Source: Amycolatopsis japonica (GTDB lineage: Bacteria > Actinomycetota > Actinomycetes > Mycobacteriales > Pseudonocardiaceae). From it: 64,000 bases of DNA. A program made the position numbers and the translations under genes. The notes beneath the pieces were generated by a model. That model saw nothing but the letters and a program-made list of their open reading frames with translations. It made no database searches and was not told the DNA's origin. Shown one piece after another: positions 24,008 through 35,900 of this stretch (its first letter is position 1; each line of letters begins with the position of its first letter). The stretch lies in assembly GCF_000732925.1 (NCBI RefSeq), contig NZ_CP008953.1:3286001-3350000 (forward strand), read 5' to 3'.

Positions 24008-26956
24008 TCAACAGGACAAGGAAAGCTCCGCGAGTTCCGTCCTGGTGCACTCCGCGGCGGGAAGGCCCAGCTCGGCGTAGCGGGCGATCGCGCGTTCGTA
24101 GTGGTCGCGGACGGTTTCCGGATCCGAGGCGACCCGTGCGAGCCCCCGGTGGGCGCGCGCGACCTGCTCGTGGCAGCCGTACCGCGTCGCCACGTCCAGG
24201 GCCTCGGCGTGGTTCGCACCGGCCGTGTCCGGGTAGCCGCAGGCCAGGCAGGCTTCGCCGAGTCCGTTGAGTGCCCAGGATTCGCCGTCGCGGCCACCGT
24301 GCCGCCGGAACAGGTCGAGCGCCTGACGGTGGTGGGCGGCCGCGTCGACCGGACGGCCGTCCAGCGCTTCGGCCCGTCCGAGCCCGTCGATGGCCCACGC
24401 CTCGCTGCCCCGATGGCCGAGCCTGCCGAACAAGGCCGCGGCTTCGGCGTGCAGGCGGCAGGAATCGGCGAGCCCGCCTTCGTTCGCGGCGAGTTCCCCC
24501 AGGCCGATCTTCACCCAGGCCTCGCCGAAACGGTGGCCCGCCTCCTGATGCAGGGCCATCGCCTGCCGAAGGTGCTCGTATCCCTCTTCCCGGCGGTCGA
24601 TCCGGGCTTCGACGGTGCCCAGCCGGGTGAGCTGATGAGCCTGACCGGTCAGGTCGCCGAGACGGTGGAACAGGGCCAGCGCGCGGGTGTAGTAATCGGC
24701 GGCCTGCCGGTAGTATCCGGCGCTTTCCTCGATCATTCCGACGTTTCCCAGTGCGCGTGCCTGGCCGAGCGGATTCCCGGCCTCGCCGAACAAGGCGTAC
24801 GCCGCCCACATGTCCGCGGCGGCCGACACGGCTCTGCCCGCTTGCATGTGGAGGCCGCCGGCGGCGACCAGCGCGTCCGCTTCGGCGGCGCGGTCACCGA
24901 TGGCGCGGGCGGCCTTGATGGCGTGCCCGTGGACGGCCAGCGCCGCCGTCTCGTGATGTCCGTCGAGGTAGCGGAACAGCAGCGCGGACAGTGTCACGGC
25001 GTGTTCGGGTCTCCCGGCCGTGGCCAGCGCCTGGACGGTCGGCAGTTCGGCGTCCAGCCAGTCCCGGGCGCTGTCGGCGTCGTCGAGCGCGGGCATCGCG
25101 CACTCCGGCGAGGCGACCGAGGGCCGTCGGTTCGCTTCGGCGGGGTAGAGGCGATCCATCGCCGCCGCGATGGTGGCGAGGTAGTAGCCGTAGACCCGGT
25201 CCAGCGCCGCGGGCTCGTCGCTCTCGATCTCCGCGGCGTACGCCTTCAGCAGGTCGTGCATCCCATAGCGGTCGTCACCGGTGGGGTGGACCAGATGCGC
25301 GCGGACGAGGGCGTCCAGCACGGCCCGGGCCTCGTCGAAGGAGTGGCCGGTCAACGCGGCCAGGGCGTACGAGTCGAACACAGGCGCCGGATGCCTGCCG
25401 AGGAGGGCGAAGGCGCGGATCGTGTCTTCGCTGAGCTGTCGCAGCGACCACGAGAACACCGCCCGCACCGCGGCCCGCTGATCACCGCCGGAACTGAGCA
25501 GCTTCAACGTCTGCTGGGCGGCCCGCAGTTCGCCGACCAGCCGGGACAGCGGGGTGGCGGGCCGGGACACGGCGAGTTCGGCCGCCAGGCGCAGGGTGAG
25601 CGGCAGCCGGACACATCGTTCGGCCAGTTCGGCGGTGGCCTCGGGTTCGGTGTCGACCCGGGTGCCGATCAGCCGCCGGAGCAGGTCGGCCGCGTCGGCC
25701 TCGGACAACCGGTCGACGTCGACCCGGTGGGCGCCGTGGAGCGCGACCAGCCCGGCGAGTGAGTCGCGGCTGGTGACCACCACGGCGCAGGTGTGCGTGC
25801 CGGGGAGCAGCGGCCGGATCTGTTCGAGCGTCGCCGCGTTGTCCAGCAGGACGAGCATCCGCCTGCTCGCCACCTCGGTGCGGAACCGGGCGGCGCGTTC
25901 CGCCTGCCCCGGCGGCATCCGCGTGCCTTCGGGCAGCAGCGCGGACAGGAGGGCGGCCAGCGCGTCGGACGAGGGCATCGGCTCGCCGGGGGCGTAGCCG
26001 CACAGATCCAGGTACAGCTGTCCGTCGGGAAAGCGGTCCCGCACCCGGTGGCCCCAGTGCACGGCGGTCGCGGTCTTGCCCGCCCCGGCCGTACCGGTGA
26101 GGCAGACGAGGACCGGTTCTTCGCCGGTGCCGTCGGCGAGGAACCGGTCCAGCTCGGCCAGCACGTCGGCCCGGCCGGTGAACGACGCGACGTCGGCGGG
26201 CAGCTGGGCGGGCACGGGAGCAGGCGCCGCGCTCGCCGTCGGCAGGTCATGACGGAGTACGGCCTCGTGCACGGCGGCGAGTTCCGGCCCGGGATCCGCG
26301 CCCAGTTCTTCACGCAGTGCGCGAAGAATCCGTTCGTAGTGGGTGAGCGCGTCGGCGCCGCGGCCCACGGCGTACAGCGCCCGCATCAACGCCGCCGCGG
26401 CGGGCTCCTGCAACGGATTCTCGTCGGTGAGTTCGGTCAGGCGGGTGAGCGTCGCCGCCGCGTCGCCGTCACGGATCTTGGCGTCGGCCCACGCGACGAT
26501 CGCCGCCGTGTACTCCTGACGGAGCGTGCGGCGGGTGCGTTCGGCCCAATCGCCGCGCAGCCCGGCCAGTGGTTCGCCCTCCCAGAGTTCGAGTGCCGCG
26601 CTCAGCCTGCTGACGTCGGTCGGGTGCTCGCGGAGCAGGCGCCGGAACCGGAAGACGTCGACCTGTTCGGGCCGGGCGACGAGGCGGTAGCCACCGGGAT
26701 CCCTGGCCACCCGCGCGCCACCGGGATCGGCCTGTTCCAGCGCGCGCCGGATCCGCGTGATGTGCGCCTGCAGGGAACGGCGCACCTGTCCGGGCGGTGA
26801 CTCTCCCCAGACCCGGTCTATCAGCAGATCGACGCCGACGGTTCGGCCCGCTTCGAGCAACAGCACGGCGAGCACGGCCTGCCTGCGCGGCTCGCCGATG
26901 GCGACGTTCTGCCCGCGCACCTGCAGCCGGACCGGCCCCAGTAACCGGAAATCCAC
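24008..26956 (-). CDS. AfsR-type regulator: SARP DNA-binding, BTAD, NB-ARC ATPase and TPR
   Basis: A 982-residue cytosolic activator with full AfsR architecture. Residues about 1-95 form an OmpR-like winged helix (MDFRLLGPVRLQVRGQ, LLIDRVWGESPPGQ, YRLVARPEQVD), about 100-245 the bacterial transcriptional activation domain, and about 265-520 an NB-ARC ATPase with P-loop GTAGAGKTATAVHWG. About 590-975 are TPR-like helical repeats (QAADYYTRALALFHRLGD and others). The start is GTG at 26956 after GAGGGGATCAC. It is divergent from a second AfsR/SARP gene that begins the lanM operon and is a plausible cluster activator; ligand unknown. Confidence 0.9.
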   Translation of the reverse strand: MDFRLLGPVRLQVRGQNVAIGEPRRQAVLAVLLLEAGRTVGVDLLIDRVWGESPPGQVRRSLQAHITRIRRALEQADPGGARVARDPGGYRLVARPEQVDVFRFRRLLREHPTDVSRLSAALELWEGEPLAGLRGDWAERTRRTLRQEYTAAIVAWADAKIRDGDAAATLTRLTELTDENPLQEPAAAALMRALYAVGRGADALTHYERILRALREELGADPGPELAAVHEAVLRHDLPTASAAPAPVPAQLPADVASFTGRADVLAELDRFLADGTGEEPVLVCLTGTAGAGKTATAVHWGHRVRDRFPDGQLYLDLCGYAPGEPMPSSDALAALLSALLPEGTRMPPGQAERAARFRTEVASRRMLVLLDNAATLEQIRPLLPGTHTCAVVVTSRDSLAGLVALHGAHRVDVDRLSEADAADLLRRLIGTRVDTEPEATAELAERCVRLPLTLRLAAELAVSRPATPLSRLVGELRAAQQTLKLLSSGGDQRAAVRAVFSWSLRQLSEDTIRAFALLGRHPAPVFDSYALAALTGHSFDEARAVLDALVRAHLVHPTGDDRYGMHDLLKAYAAEIESDEPAALDRVYGYYLATIAAAMDRLYPAEANRRPSVASPECAMPALDDADSARDWLDAELPTVQALATAGRPEHAVTLSALLFRYLDGHHETAALAVHGHAIKAARAIGDRAAEADALVAAGGLHMQAGRAVSAAADMWAAYALFGEAGNPLGQARALGNVGMIEESAGYYRQAADYYTRALALFHRLGDLTGQAHQLTRLGTVEARIDRREEGYEHLRQAMALHQEAGHRFGEAWVKIGLGELAANEGGLADSCRLHAEAAALFGRLGHRGSEAWAIDGLGRAEALDGRPVDAAAHHRQALDLFRRHGGRDGESWALNGLGEACLACGYPDTAGANHAEALDVATRYGCHEQVARAHRGLARVASDPETVRDHYERAIARYAELGLPAAECTRTELAELSLSC

Positions 26957-26993
26957 GTGATCCCCTCACAATCCTCCCGCCCGGAAGAATGGT

Positions 26994-27097
26994 AGAGCCG
27001 GTATTTCGGTCGCCACAACACAATCACAACATTTTCCAATAGTCGGTCGGTAAGAATTCCTTTTATCGCAAGGGAAAGGAACGGAAAGAGCCGGTAT
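26994..27097. promoter_or_regulatory. Direct repeats AGAGCCGGTAT between divergent SARP genes
   Basis: AGAGCCGGTAT occurs at 26994-27004 and 27087-27097, each beside one of the divergent regulator genes. The region between is unusually AT-rich for this window. It may hold SARP binding sites and both promoters; the classical 11-base heptamer array of SARPs is not obvious. Confidence 0.35.
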
Positions 27098-27148
27098 CCG
27101 GTTGGCGGGTAACCCGGCGGGGGACACGGGGAACGAGCTGAGAACGGG

Positions 27149-29020
27149 ATGATATTCAGGATTCTGGGGCCATTGGAGGTCTGGGACGACGGCGCGCGGC
27201 TGCCCCTCGGGGGACCACAGCAGCGGACCTTGCTCGCGCTCCTCCTGCTCAACGCCAACTCGGTCGTGTCGGCCGACCGGTTGATCGACGAGCTGTGGGG
27301 CGCCGGTGCGCCCTCGTCCGCCCGCGGTCTGTTGAAGGGCTGCGTCGCCATGCTGCGCCGGACACTGGGGGTCGGGCGCGACGAGCGGCTGTTGACCAGG
27401 GCGCCGGGATACCTGCTGCAGGTCCGGCCCGGTGAACGCGATCTGGACCGGGTCGAGGAGCTGGCGGGGATCGCGAAAACGGACGCGAGCCGGGCGGCGG
27501 CCCTGTTGCGCGAGGCGTTGTCCTGCTGGCGCGGGCCGGCTCTCGACGGCCTCGAAGGGGAGACCTGCCGTGCGGAGGCGGCCCGCCTCGAGGAACTACG
27601 GCTCGCCCTGCTCGAAGACCGGGTCGACGCCGAACTGCGGAGGGGCGCCACCCCGGAACTCGTCACCGAGCTGCAACCCTTGGTGCGCAGACATCCTTTG
27701 CGGGAAAGGTTGTGGGCGCAGCTGATGCTGGCACTGCACGGCTGCGACCGGCAGGCCGACGCTCTCGCGGTGTACCAACGGATCCGGCGTGCGCTGGTGA
27801 CGGAGCTCGGTGTCGAACCGAGCTCGAGTCTTCGGCGGGCGCATCGTCTCGTCCTCGCCGGACCGGCTCCGGCACCGAAAAAGGATCCTCCGGCGATCAC
27901 CCGCGCGCCGGTACCCGCTCAGCTGCCCGCCGAGATCCGCGATTTCCAGGGGCGCGAAGCCGAACTCTCCGAACTCGGCCGGGTCACCGCCGCCGCGGGG
28001 ACGGCCGTGGTTTCGGGGACCGCCGGCGTCGGCAAGACCGCGTTGGCCCTCCGCTGGGCCCACCTCGCCCGGGAACGCTTTCCGGACGGGCAGCTGTACG
28101 TGGACCTCGGCGGCCACGGCCCCGGCCGCCCGGTGCCGCCGGGAGCCGCGCTGTCCGGGTTCCTCGGCGCACTGGGGTTGAGCGAACGGGAGATCCCCGT
28201 CGGTCTCGACGACCAGGCCGCCCGCTTCCGTACCGAGGTCGCCGGCCGTCGTCTCCTCCTCGTGCTGGACAACGCGGGTTGGGCCGGGCAGGTCCGGCCG
28301 CTGCTGCCGGGCACCCCGTCGTGCACGGTGGTGACGACGAGCAGGGACTCGCTGGCCGGCCTGGTCGCCCTGCACGGTGCGCGCCGCGTCGGCGTCGGCC
28401 GTCTGCCACTCACCGACGCGATCGCACTCCTGCGCGTCCTGATCGGCGACCGGGCCGACGCGGATCCGCGTTCGGTGTCCGCGTTGGCCGAACTGTGCGC
28501 CCGGCTTCCGCTGGCGCTCCGGATCGCCGCGGAAGTCGCCACCGCCGAGCCGGACACCGCGCTGCGCGAACTCGTCGGCGCCCTCGCCGAACCGGAGGAC
28601 CGGCTCGAATTTCTTGAGGTGGCGGGTGATCCGTACGCGTCGGTGCGCGAAGGTCTTTCCTGGTCCTATCGACGGCTTCCGTTCGACGCGGCCCGGGTGT
28701 TCCGGGCGGCCGGGCGAGCCGGGACGGAGCTCGACGTCGGGAAGACCGTCGCGATCGCCGGGCTCGGACTCCGCGCGGCGCGGCGCGCCCTCTCCCAGCT
28801 CACCGCGGCGAACATGCTCGACGTCGTCGCCCCCGGCCGGTACGCGATGCACGACCTGCTGCGCGATTACGCCGTCTGTCTGCCGGACGACCGGTCGCCC
28901 GCCGCACTGCGCGTCCTGCCCGGCCGTGTCCGCACACCCGGTGCCGACCGGCCGCACACCCGATGCCGACCGCCTGGCCTCAGCGTGGTCACCGCAACCA
29001 CCGAGAAGAACGGAGACTGA
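27149..29020 (+). CDS. AfsR/SARP regulator without TPR domain, lanthipeptide operon
   Basis: A 623-residue regulator. It has an OmpR-like winged helix (MIFRILGPLEVWDDGARLPL, DRLIDELWGAGAP), a BTAD region (about 90-240) and an NB-ARC module with P-loop GTAGVGKTALALRWA and the ARC-type GLSWSYRRLP. It ends after MHDLLRDYAVCLP, about where the TPR array of its divergent neighbour begins, so it is a short form. The last 40 residues are low-complexity and Arg/Pro rich. ATG at 27149. Its stop lies three bases before lanM, so it is made with the modification enzyme and is likely the pathway-specific activator. Confidence 0.87.
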   Translation: MIFRILGPLEVWDDGARLPLGGPQQRTLLALLLLNANSVVSADRLIDELWGAGAPSSARGLLKGCVAMLRRTLGVGRDERLLTRAPGYLLQVRPGERDLDRVEELAGIAKTDASRAAALLREALSCWRGPALDGLEGETCRAEAARLEELRLALLEDRVDAELRRGATPELVTELQPLVRRHPLRERLWAQLMLALHGCDRQADALAVYQRIRRALVTELGVEPSSSLRRAHRLVLAGPAPAPKKDPPAITRAPVPAQLPAEIRDFQGREAELSELGRVTAAAGTAVVSGTAGVGKTALALRWAHLARERFPDGQLYVDLGGHGPGRPVPPGAALSGFLGALGLSEREIPVGLDDQAARFRTEVAGRRLLLVLDNAGWAGQVRPLLPGTPSCTVVTTSRDSLAGLVALHGARRVGVGRLPLTDAIALLRVLIGDRADADPRSVSALAELCARLPLALRIAAEVATAEPDTALRELVGALAEPEDRLEFLEVAGDPYASVREGLSWSYRRLPFDAARVFRAAGRAGTELDVGKTVAIAGLGLRAARRALSQLTAANMLDVVAPGRYAMHDLLRDYAVCLPDDRSPAALRVLPGRVRTPGADRPHTRCRPPGLSVVTATTEKNGD

Positions 29021-29023
29021 CCG

Positions 29024-32000
29024 GTGAGACTCGACGATTCCTCTTGGTATCGCGCGCTTTCCCTCGCCGAGAGGCTGCCGGTGGACGGCGCCGGGAACGG
29101 CGGCGAGCAGGCGCGGCGCAGGCTCGTCCGCTGGCGGGAGCAGCGGCCGTTCGACCGGGGAGACTGGTTCGGCCGTCGGCTGGAACTGGACGGGATCACC
29201 GAAGCGGGACTGGAAGCGTTGCTCGGCGAAGACGAGTCCGCCCTGCGCGATCGCTCCCCGAGTCCGTCGTGGCTGGCGGATCTGGGGGTGTACGCCGACG
29301 AGAGTCACCGCGACGACACGGAACCGCGCGGCTTCGTGGTGCTCGCGGAACCGTTGCTGCGCAAGGCCCGAGTACAGGTCACGGCAGAGCTGACCCGGCT
29401 GTCCGCGGAGGGTGGTCCGGTGGATCCGGGCAGCGCCGCCCATCTGGTGCGTACCAATGTCGAACTCGGTGTCGCCGCCCTCGTCGAGCGGACGTCGGTC
29501 CTCGAACTCAACGTCGCCCGGCTGGGCGGAGACTTGGACGGCGAGAGCCCGGCAGACCGTTATCGCGCGTTCCTCCGGGACCTGCGTGAACCGGCCACGA
29601 TCGACGCGCTGTTCACCGAGTACCCGGTGCTCGGCAGGCTCCTCAGCGAACATGTCGAACGACGGACCGCGGTACTGCTCGAATTCCTGCGCAGGCTCAC
29701 CGCGGATTGGTCTCTGCTCAAGGAATTGCTCTTCCCGTCGGCCGAGCCGGGGCTCTTGAGCCGGGTGGAGGGCCACGTCGGCGATCGGCACCGAGGCGGG
29801 CGGGCGGTGCTCATCGCCTCGTTCACCGGCGGGCACCGGCTGGTCTACAAGCCGAAGTCACTGGCGATCGACCGGCATTTCCACCAGCTGGTCGACTGGC
29901 TGAACGCCAGGGTCGCCGGGCTGGATCTGCCCACCTTCGCGGTACTCGACCGGGGCGAGTACGGCTGGACCGAGTTCGTCGAGCAGAGGCCCTGCCTCCA
30001 CGAGCGTGAGGTGGCGATGTTCTACCGGCGCCTCGGCGGGCAGCTGGCCCTGATGTACGCGCTGGGCGGCACGGATCTGCACCACGAGAACCTCATCGCC
30101 GCGGGCGGGCAGCCGGTGGTGGTCGACCTCGAATCGCTGTTCCAGCCGGATCTTTCGCGGCTGGTCACGGCGGAGCCCGAGGACGCCGCCAAGCAGGTGG
30201 CGCTGGACTCGGTACTGCGGGTCGGCCTGCTGCCGCAACGCGCATGGGGACACGACGGGGCACCCGGTGTCGACATCTCCGGTCTCGGCAATCGAGAAGA
30301 TCAGCTGACGCCTCGCGCTTCGCCGTACTGGGCGGCCGCGGGGACCGACGAGATGCACGTCGAGCGCAAGCGGATGAAGGTCGGCGGCGGGCACAACCGC
30401 CCGACGTTGCGTGGAGCCGAAATCTCGGTGCTCGACCACGTCGAGGATCTGCTCGGCGGATTCCGCGACGTCTATCGCGCGCTCGCCGCCGAACGCGGCG
30501 CGTTGGTGACCGCGGGCGGGAGGCTGGACCGGTTCGCCGTCGACGAGATCCGGGTGATCCTGCGCCCGACCCATGTCTACAGCCTGCTGCTGCGCGAAAG
30601 CACTCATCCCGATCTGCTGCGGGACGGCCTGGACCGCGACCGGTTCTTCGACAAACTCTGGGTGTCCGCCGAACACTCCGGCCTCCCGGGCGCGGTGATC
30701 GCGGCCGAACGGGCGGATCTGTGGCGCGGTGACGTCCCGATGTTCGTGACCCGGCCGTCGTCGCGCGACGTCTACGACAGCGAGGGAGGGCGGATTCCGG
30801 GCCTGCTCGATCGTTCCGGACTCGACCGGGTCAGGGCGCGGATCGCGAGGCTCTCCGAGGCGGACCTCGAATGGCAGAGCTGGATCATCCGAGGCTCGCT
30901 CAGTGCGCTGAGCGTCGGGGATCCCGCCACCGGGCCGGTCCGGCCACCGCACGGCGGCCGCCCGCGTCCCAGGGAGACCGGGAATCACCGGGCGGCCGCC
31001 CAGGCCGTCGGCGACCGGCTGGAGAAGCTCGCGATCCGGCACGACCACGGTGTTTCCTGGCTCGGGCTGACCGCCTTCCAAGAACGGTATTGGGATCTGA
31101 CCCCGCTCGGGGCGGATCTGTACGGCGGACTCTCCGGGATCGCGCTGTTCCTCGCGTATCTCGGCGACGTCACCGGCCAAGACCGCCACACCAGGCTGGC
31201 GGAAGGAGCGCTCGCGTCGGTGCGGTTCCGGCTCGGCCGCCCGGAGCTGCCGTCCCGGCAGGTCGGGGCGTACTCGGGTTGGGGCGGCACGATCCACCTG
31301 CTCACCCACCTCGGCGTCCTCTGGCGACGGCCGGATCTGCTCGACGAAGCCGTCGAGCTGGCCTTGCGGCTGGACGGATCGATCGACGAAGACGACCAGC
31401 TGGACGTGCTCGGTGGCTCCGCCGGTCTGGCGGGTGTGCTCGGCGGGTTGTATCGGCATCGGCCGGACCCCGGGCTGCTCGCGATCATGCGGCACTGCGG
31501 CGACCATCTGCTGGCGACCGCGCAGGCGGACGACGCCAGGCGGACCCTGGGCTGGGTGACCCCGCTCGGGCCCCGGCCGCTCACCGGCTTCGCGCACGGC
31601 TCCGCCGGGATCGGCTGGGCCTTGGCCGTCGTCGCCGAGACGACCGGCGACGTCCGGTTCGCCGACGCCGCGTCCGCGGCCCTTGCGTACGAACGCGCCT
31701 TGTACCACCCCGCTTCCGGGAACTGGCCGGATCTGCGTGAGGACGGCGGACGAGCGCCCATGACCGCGTGGTGTCACGGCGCGGTCGGGATCGGCCTGGG
31801 ACGGCTGGCGTTGCCCGTCGCGTTGCGCGGACCCGAGACCAGGGTCGAGATCGCCCAGGCCGCGGACACCACGGCCGCCGCGGGCACGGGCGCGAACCAT
31901 TCGCTGTGCCACGGCGATCTCGGCGCCCTCGAACTGCTGACGGCCGCCGGGCACGCCACGGCGGGGGAGCGGAGGGCCGCCGTGCTGAAGGACATCGAAA

Positions 32001-32139
32001 CCACCGGCTGGCTGTGCGGCGTCCCGAATCACGCCGAGACACCCGGCCTGCTGACCGGGCTCGCCGGCATCGGCCACGGCCTGCTGCGAGCCGCGGACCC
32101 CGCGCGGGTGCCGTCGATCCTCACCCTGGAGCCACCGTC

Positions 32140-32143
<4 letters not shown>
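29024..32143 (+). CDS. lanM: Class II lanthipeptide synthetase LanM
   Basis: A 1039-residue bifunctional enzyme that phosphorylates and eliminates Ser/Thr of the precursor, then cyclises Cys onto the dehydro residues. The dehydratase half shows the kinase-like set VYKPKS (K276), GGTDLHHEN (D351, H353, N356) and VVVDLESLF (D368), near-exact counterparts of CylM K274, D347, H349, N352 and D364. The LanC half (about 690-1030) has GWGG repeats and the zinc ligands WCHG (C917) and LCHGD (C962, H963). The start is GTG at 29024, three bases after the SARP stop. It overlaps the oxidoreductase gene by four bases. All catalytic residues appear intact. Confidence 0.95.
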
Positions 32144-33110
<967 letters not shown>

Positions 33111-33132
<22 letters not shown>

Positions 33133-35282
33133 GTGCGGACGAGATCCGCGTAGCGCCCGCCGAGTTCCAGCAGTTCCTCGTGCCGCCCGCGTTCGACGAT
33201 CCGCCCGTGCTCCAGCACCAGGATCAGATCGGCGTTCCGCACCGTGCTGAGGCGGTGCGCGATGACGATCCGCGTGCACGGCAACGCGCTCAGGTTGGCG
33301 TCGACGAGGGCTTCGGTCGCCAGGTCCAGATGGCTGGTCGCCTCGTCCAGCAACAGGAACGCCGGCGAGGTGGCCAGCGCGCGGGCCAGTGCCAGCCGCT
33401 GCCGCTGCCCGCCGGAAAGCCCACCGCCACCCTCGCCGAGCAGCGTGTCGTACCGCATCGGCATCCGTTCGATGTCGTCCCGGATCCCGGCGAGCGAGGC
33501 CGCTTCGACGACACGTTCCAGGCTCATCCCCGGATCGTTGAGCGAGATGTTCGCCTTGATGGAACCGTTGAACAGGAACGGTTCCTGCAGTACGACCCCG
33601 AACTGGCTGCGCACCTGCCGCAGGTTGAGCTCCTCCAGCGAACGTCCGTCGTAGCGGACCACGCCACTGGTGGGCCGGTACAGCCCGAGCATCAGCATCG
33701 CCAAGGTGCTCTTGCTGGCACCGGTCCGGCCCACCAGCGCGACCTTCTGTCCCGGTTCGACGGCGAACGACAGGTCTTCCAGCACCCGTGGCCCGTGCGG
33801 GTCGTAGGAGAACGAAACCCCGGACAACTCCAGCCTGCCCGTCAACGCCGTGTCCGAGACGGGCGCGTCGTCGGGTTCGGGCGTCGCTTCGATCACGTCG
33901 ACGATCCGGCGGAAGTGCACGCCGGCCAGGTGGAGCTGTTGCCCCGTCGTCACCAAGGACGCCAGTGGGGACAGGAAGGCGACGGCGACGCCGTTCAACG
34001 CCAGCATGGTGCCCAAGCGCATCGAGCCGTCGAGCACGCTCACCGCCCCGACACTGAGCAGCACCAAGGGAGCGAAGGTCCGCAACGCGTGCAGCACGGT
34101 GTTCACGACCGCCGTGAGCCGGTTCCGGCGAAGCGAGGCTCGCAGTTCTTCGAGGAAGAGCGAGGACCAGTAGTCGAGGATCTGGCCCTCGGAGCCGGAG
34201 GCCTTGAGCGAGCCGATACCCCTGATCACCTGGACGCCGAAACTCTGCGAATCGGCCTGCGCGACCAGATATCGCTGGGTCAGCTCACGCAACGGCCGCG
34301 CGGCGAGCAGCAGCGTGAGCACCTGGACGGCGCCGATCGCCAGCGCCAGCGAGCCGAACAGCGGGCTCGCGGTGAAGAGCACCGCCAGGAAGACCAGCAC
34401 GAAGCCGCCGTCGAGCAGGACCGACAGGGTCTGACTGGTGAGCATTTCCCTGATCATCCCCGAACTGCTCAACCGGAGCAGGAGGTCGCCGCTGGTCCGC
34501 TGCGCGAAGAAACCGTAGGGGAGACTCAGCAGATGGCCGAAGAGCCCGAGCATGATCCGGGTGTCGAACCGGCTTTGCAGGTGGATCAGGATGGACGCCC
34601 GCAGGTATCCCGCGACGAGGTCGGTCACCACCACGAGCACGATCCCGGCGACGACGACCTGCAGCACATCGGTGACGTGCAGGGGGATCACATGGTCGAC
34701 GAGCACCTTGGTCACCGCGGGGATCGCGAGGACCAGCAGCTGGACGACCAGTGACACCACCAAAACCTGGGCGAGCAGGGGCCGCCAGCCCGGCAGCCGC
34801 AGCACCTGCCGCAGGTACACCGAAACCGCGGACCGGTCACGACGGCGCCGGGAGAACGACGGCCCCGGCGTCATCGCCAGCGCCACCCCGGTGAACTCGC
34901 GGGCGAACTCGGCGTCGTCGATCAGACGTCTGCCGCTCGCGGGATCGATGATCAGGTAGCCGTTCCTCCGCCGCTTCTCGACCACGACGAAATGGTTGAA
35001 CGACCAATGCGCGACCACCGGCAGATCGAGCCGGGCGAATCCGGTGAGCTCGACGGAGAATGCCTTGACGCTCAGCCCGAAGGCCCGCGCGGCCCGCACC
35101 AGCGACCGCGCGGTGATCCCGTCCCGTGTCACGCCGAACAGCTCGCGGCATTCGGAAACCCGGGTGGACCGGCCGAAGAAGCCGAGCATCATGGCGAGGC
35201 AGGCGGCCCCGCACTCCGTGGTGGTCAACTGCCGGACGACCGGTACCCGGCGGCGGAGCCGGCGCCGTTTCGGTTCACTCAT
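33111..35282 (-). CDS. lanT: LanT-type ABC exporter with N-terminal C39 leader peptidase
   Basis: A 723-residue bifunctional exporter. Residues about 15-145 are a C39 cysteine protease (catalytic Cys in TTTECGAACLAMML, His in HWSFNHFVVVE, Asp in LIIDPASG) that cuts after double-Gly-type leaders. About 165-440 has six membrane helices, and 470-715 is an ATPase. The signature LSGGQRQR and Walker B FLLLDEATSHLD are intact, but the Walker A reads GRTGASKS, with Ser replacing the usually invariant second Gly of GxGK. ATG at 35282 overlaps the adaptor stop by eight bases. It would cleave and export the product of the 35901 precursor gene. Confidence 0.92.
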
Positions 35283-35814
35283 CGGTTCGCCCGGTGAGCC
35301 GTGCGAGCAACGGGGCGGTGCCCACCTCGATCCAGGCGGGATAACGGCCGCCGGGCCGGACGGTCCCGCCGTCGAGCCGCACCACGGCCGCGACCGCGGG
35401 CTCCGGCAGGTCATCGGCCGCCGGTATCCCGAACCGGGCCGTGAGGCCGGCACGGGAAAGTCCGCTGAACCGCTCGACCACCCGCCCGCGCACGGTGCCT
35501 TCCCGGAGCACGACCTCCGCGTTCTCCGCCGGCTCTGCCGCGCCGGACATCGGCAGCACGACCACGAGCACGACCGGCTCCTCGACGCCGGTCACCGCGA
35601 TCGCGTCGCCTTGCCGGTACACCGTGACGGGTACCGTCGCGGCGCCGGTCAGCAGGGCCGCGGCCAACGCGGCGAGCAGGACCCACAGCCGTCGCAGGGC
35701 CGGAGCCGGGAGTTCGGGTGGTTCGCCCTTCTCGTCCCGGCCCCGCCGGTGGTGGGCCACCGCCTGGGCCCGGAAGATCGGCGGCTGCTCCCGTTGGTCG
35801 ATCGACTCGGCCAT
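35275..35814 (-). CDS. Short membrane adaptor (HlyD-like) of the lanthipeptide exporter
   Basis: A 179-residue protein with one membrane segment (about residues 43-66, LRRLWVLLAALAAALLTGAA) and a small beta-rich extracytoplasmic domain (VYRQGDAIAVTGVEEPVV, RVVERFSGLSRAG, RYPAWIEVGTAPLLARL). The lipoyl-like flavour and position between precursor and C39 exporter suggest a reduced HlyD-type adaptor, but it lacks the long coiled coil of true HlyD proteins. The ATG at 35814 follows GGGGAGG. It is separated from the precursor gene by a 21-base-pair perfect hairpin. Confidence 0.65.
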   Translation of the reverse strand: MAESIDQREQPPIFRAQAVAHHRRGRDEKGEPPELPAPALRRLWVLLAALAAALLTGAATVPVTVYRQGDAIAVTGVEEPVVLVVVLPMSGAAEPAENAEVVLREGTVRGRVVERFSGLSRAGLTARFGIPAADDLPEPAVAAVVRLDGGTVRPGGRYPAWIEVGTAPLLARLTGRTDE

Positions 35815-35836
35815 GACGTCCTCCCCGGAAGTCGGT

Positions 35837-35892
35837 CGGCCTCGGGCGGCGTACGGGGTTCGATGCTCCGGCCCGTACGCCGCCCGAGGCCG
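35837..35892 (-). terminator. 21-base-arm perfect hairpin directly after the precursor gene
   Basis: Arms 35837-35857 (CGGCCTCGGGCGGCGTACGG plus G) and 35872-35892 are perfect reverse complements around 14 bases. On the - strand it begins nine bases after the precursor stop and ends before the adaptor's ribosome site. It should act as a partial terminator or 3' stabiliser giving excess precursor mRNA over exporter mRNA. Confidence 0.75.
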
Positions 35893-35900
35893 GTTCTCGA

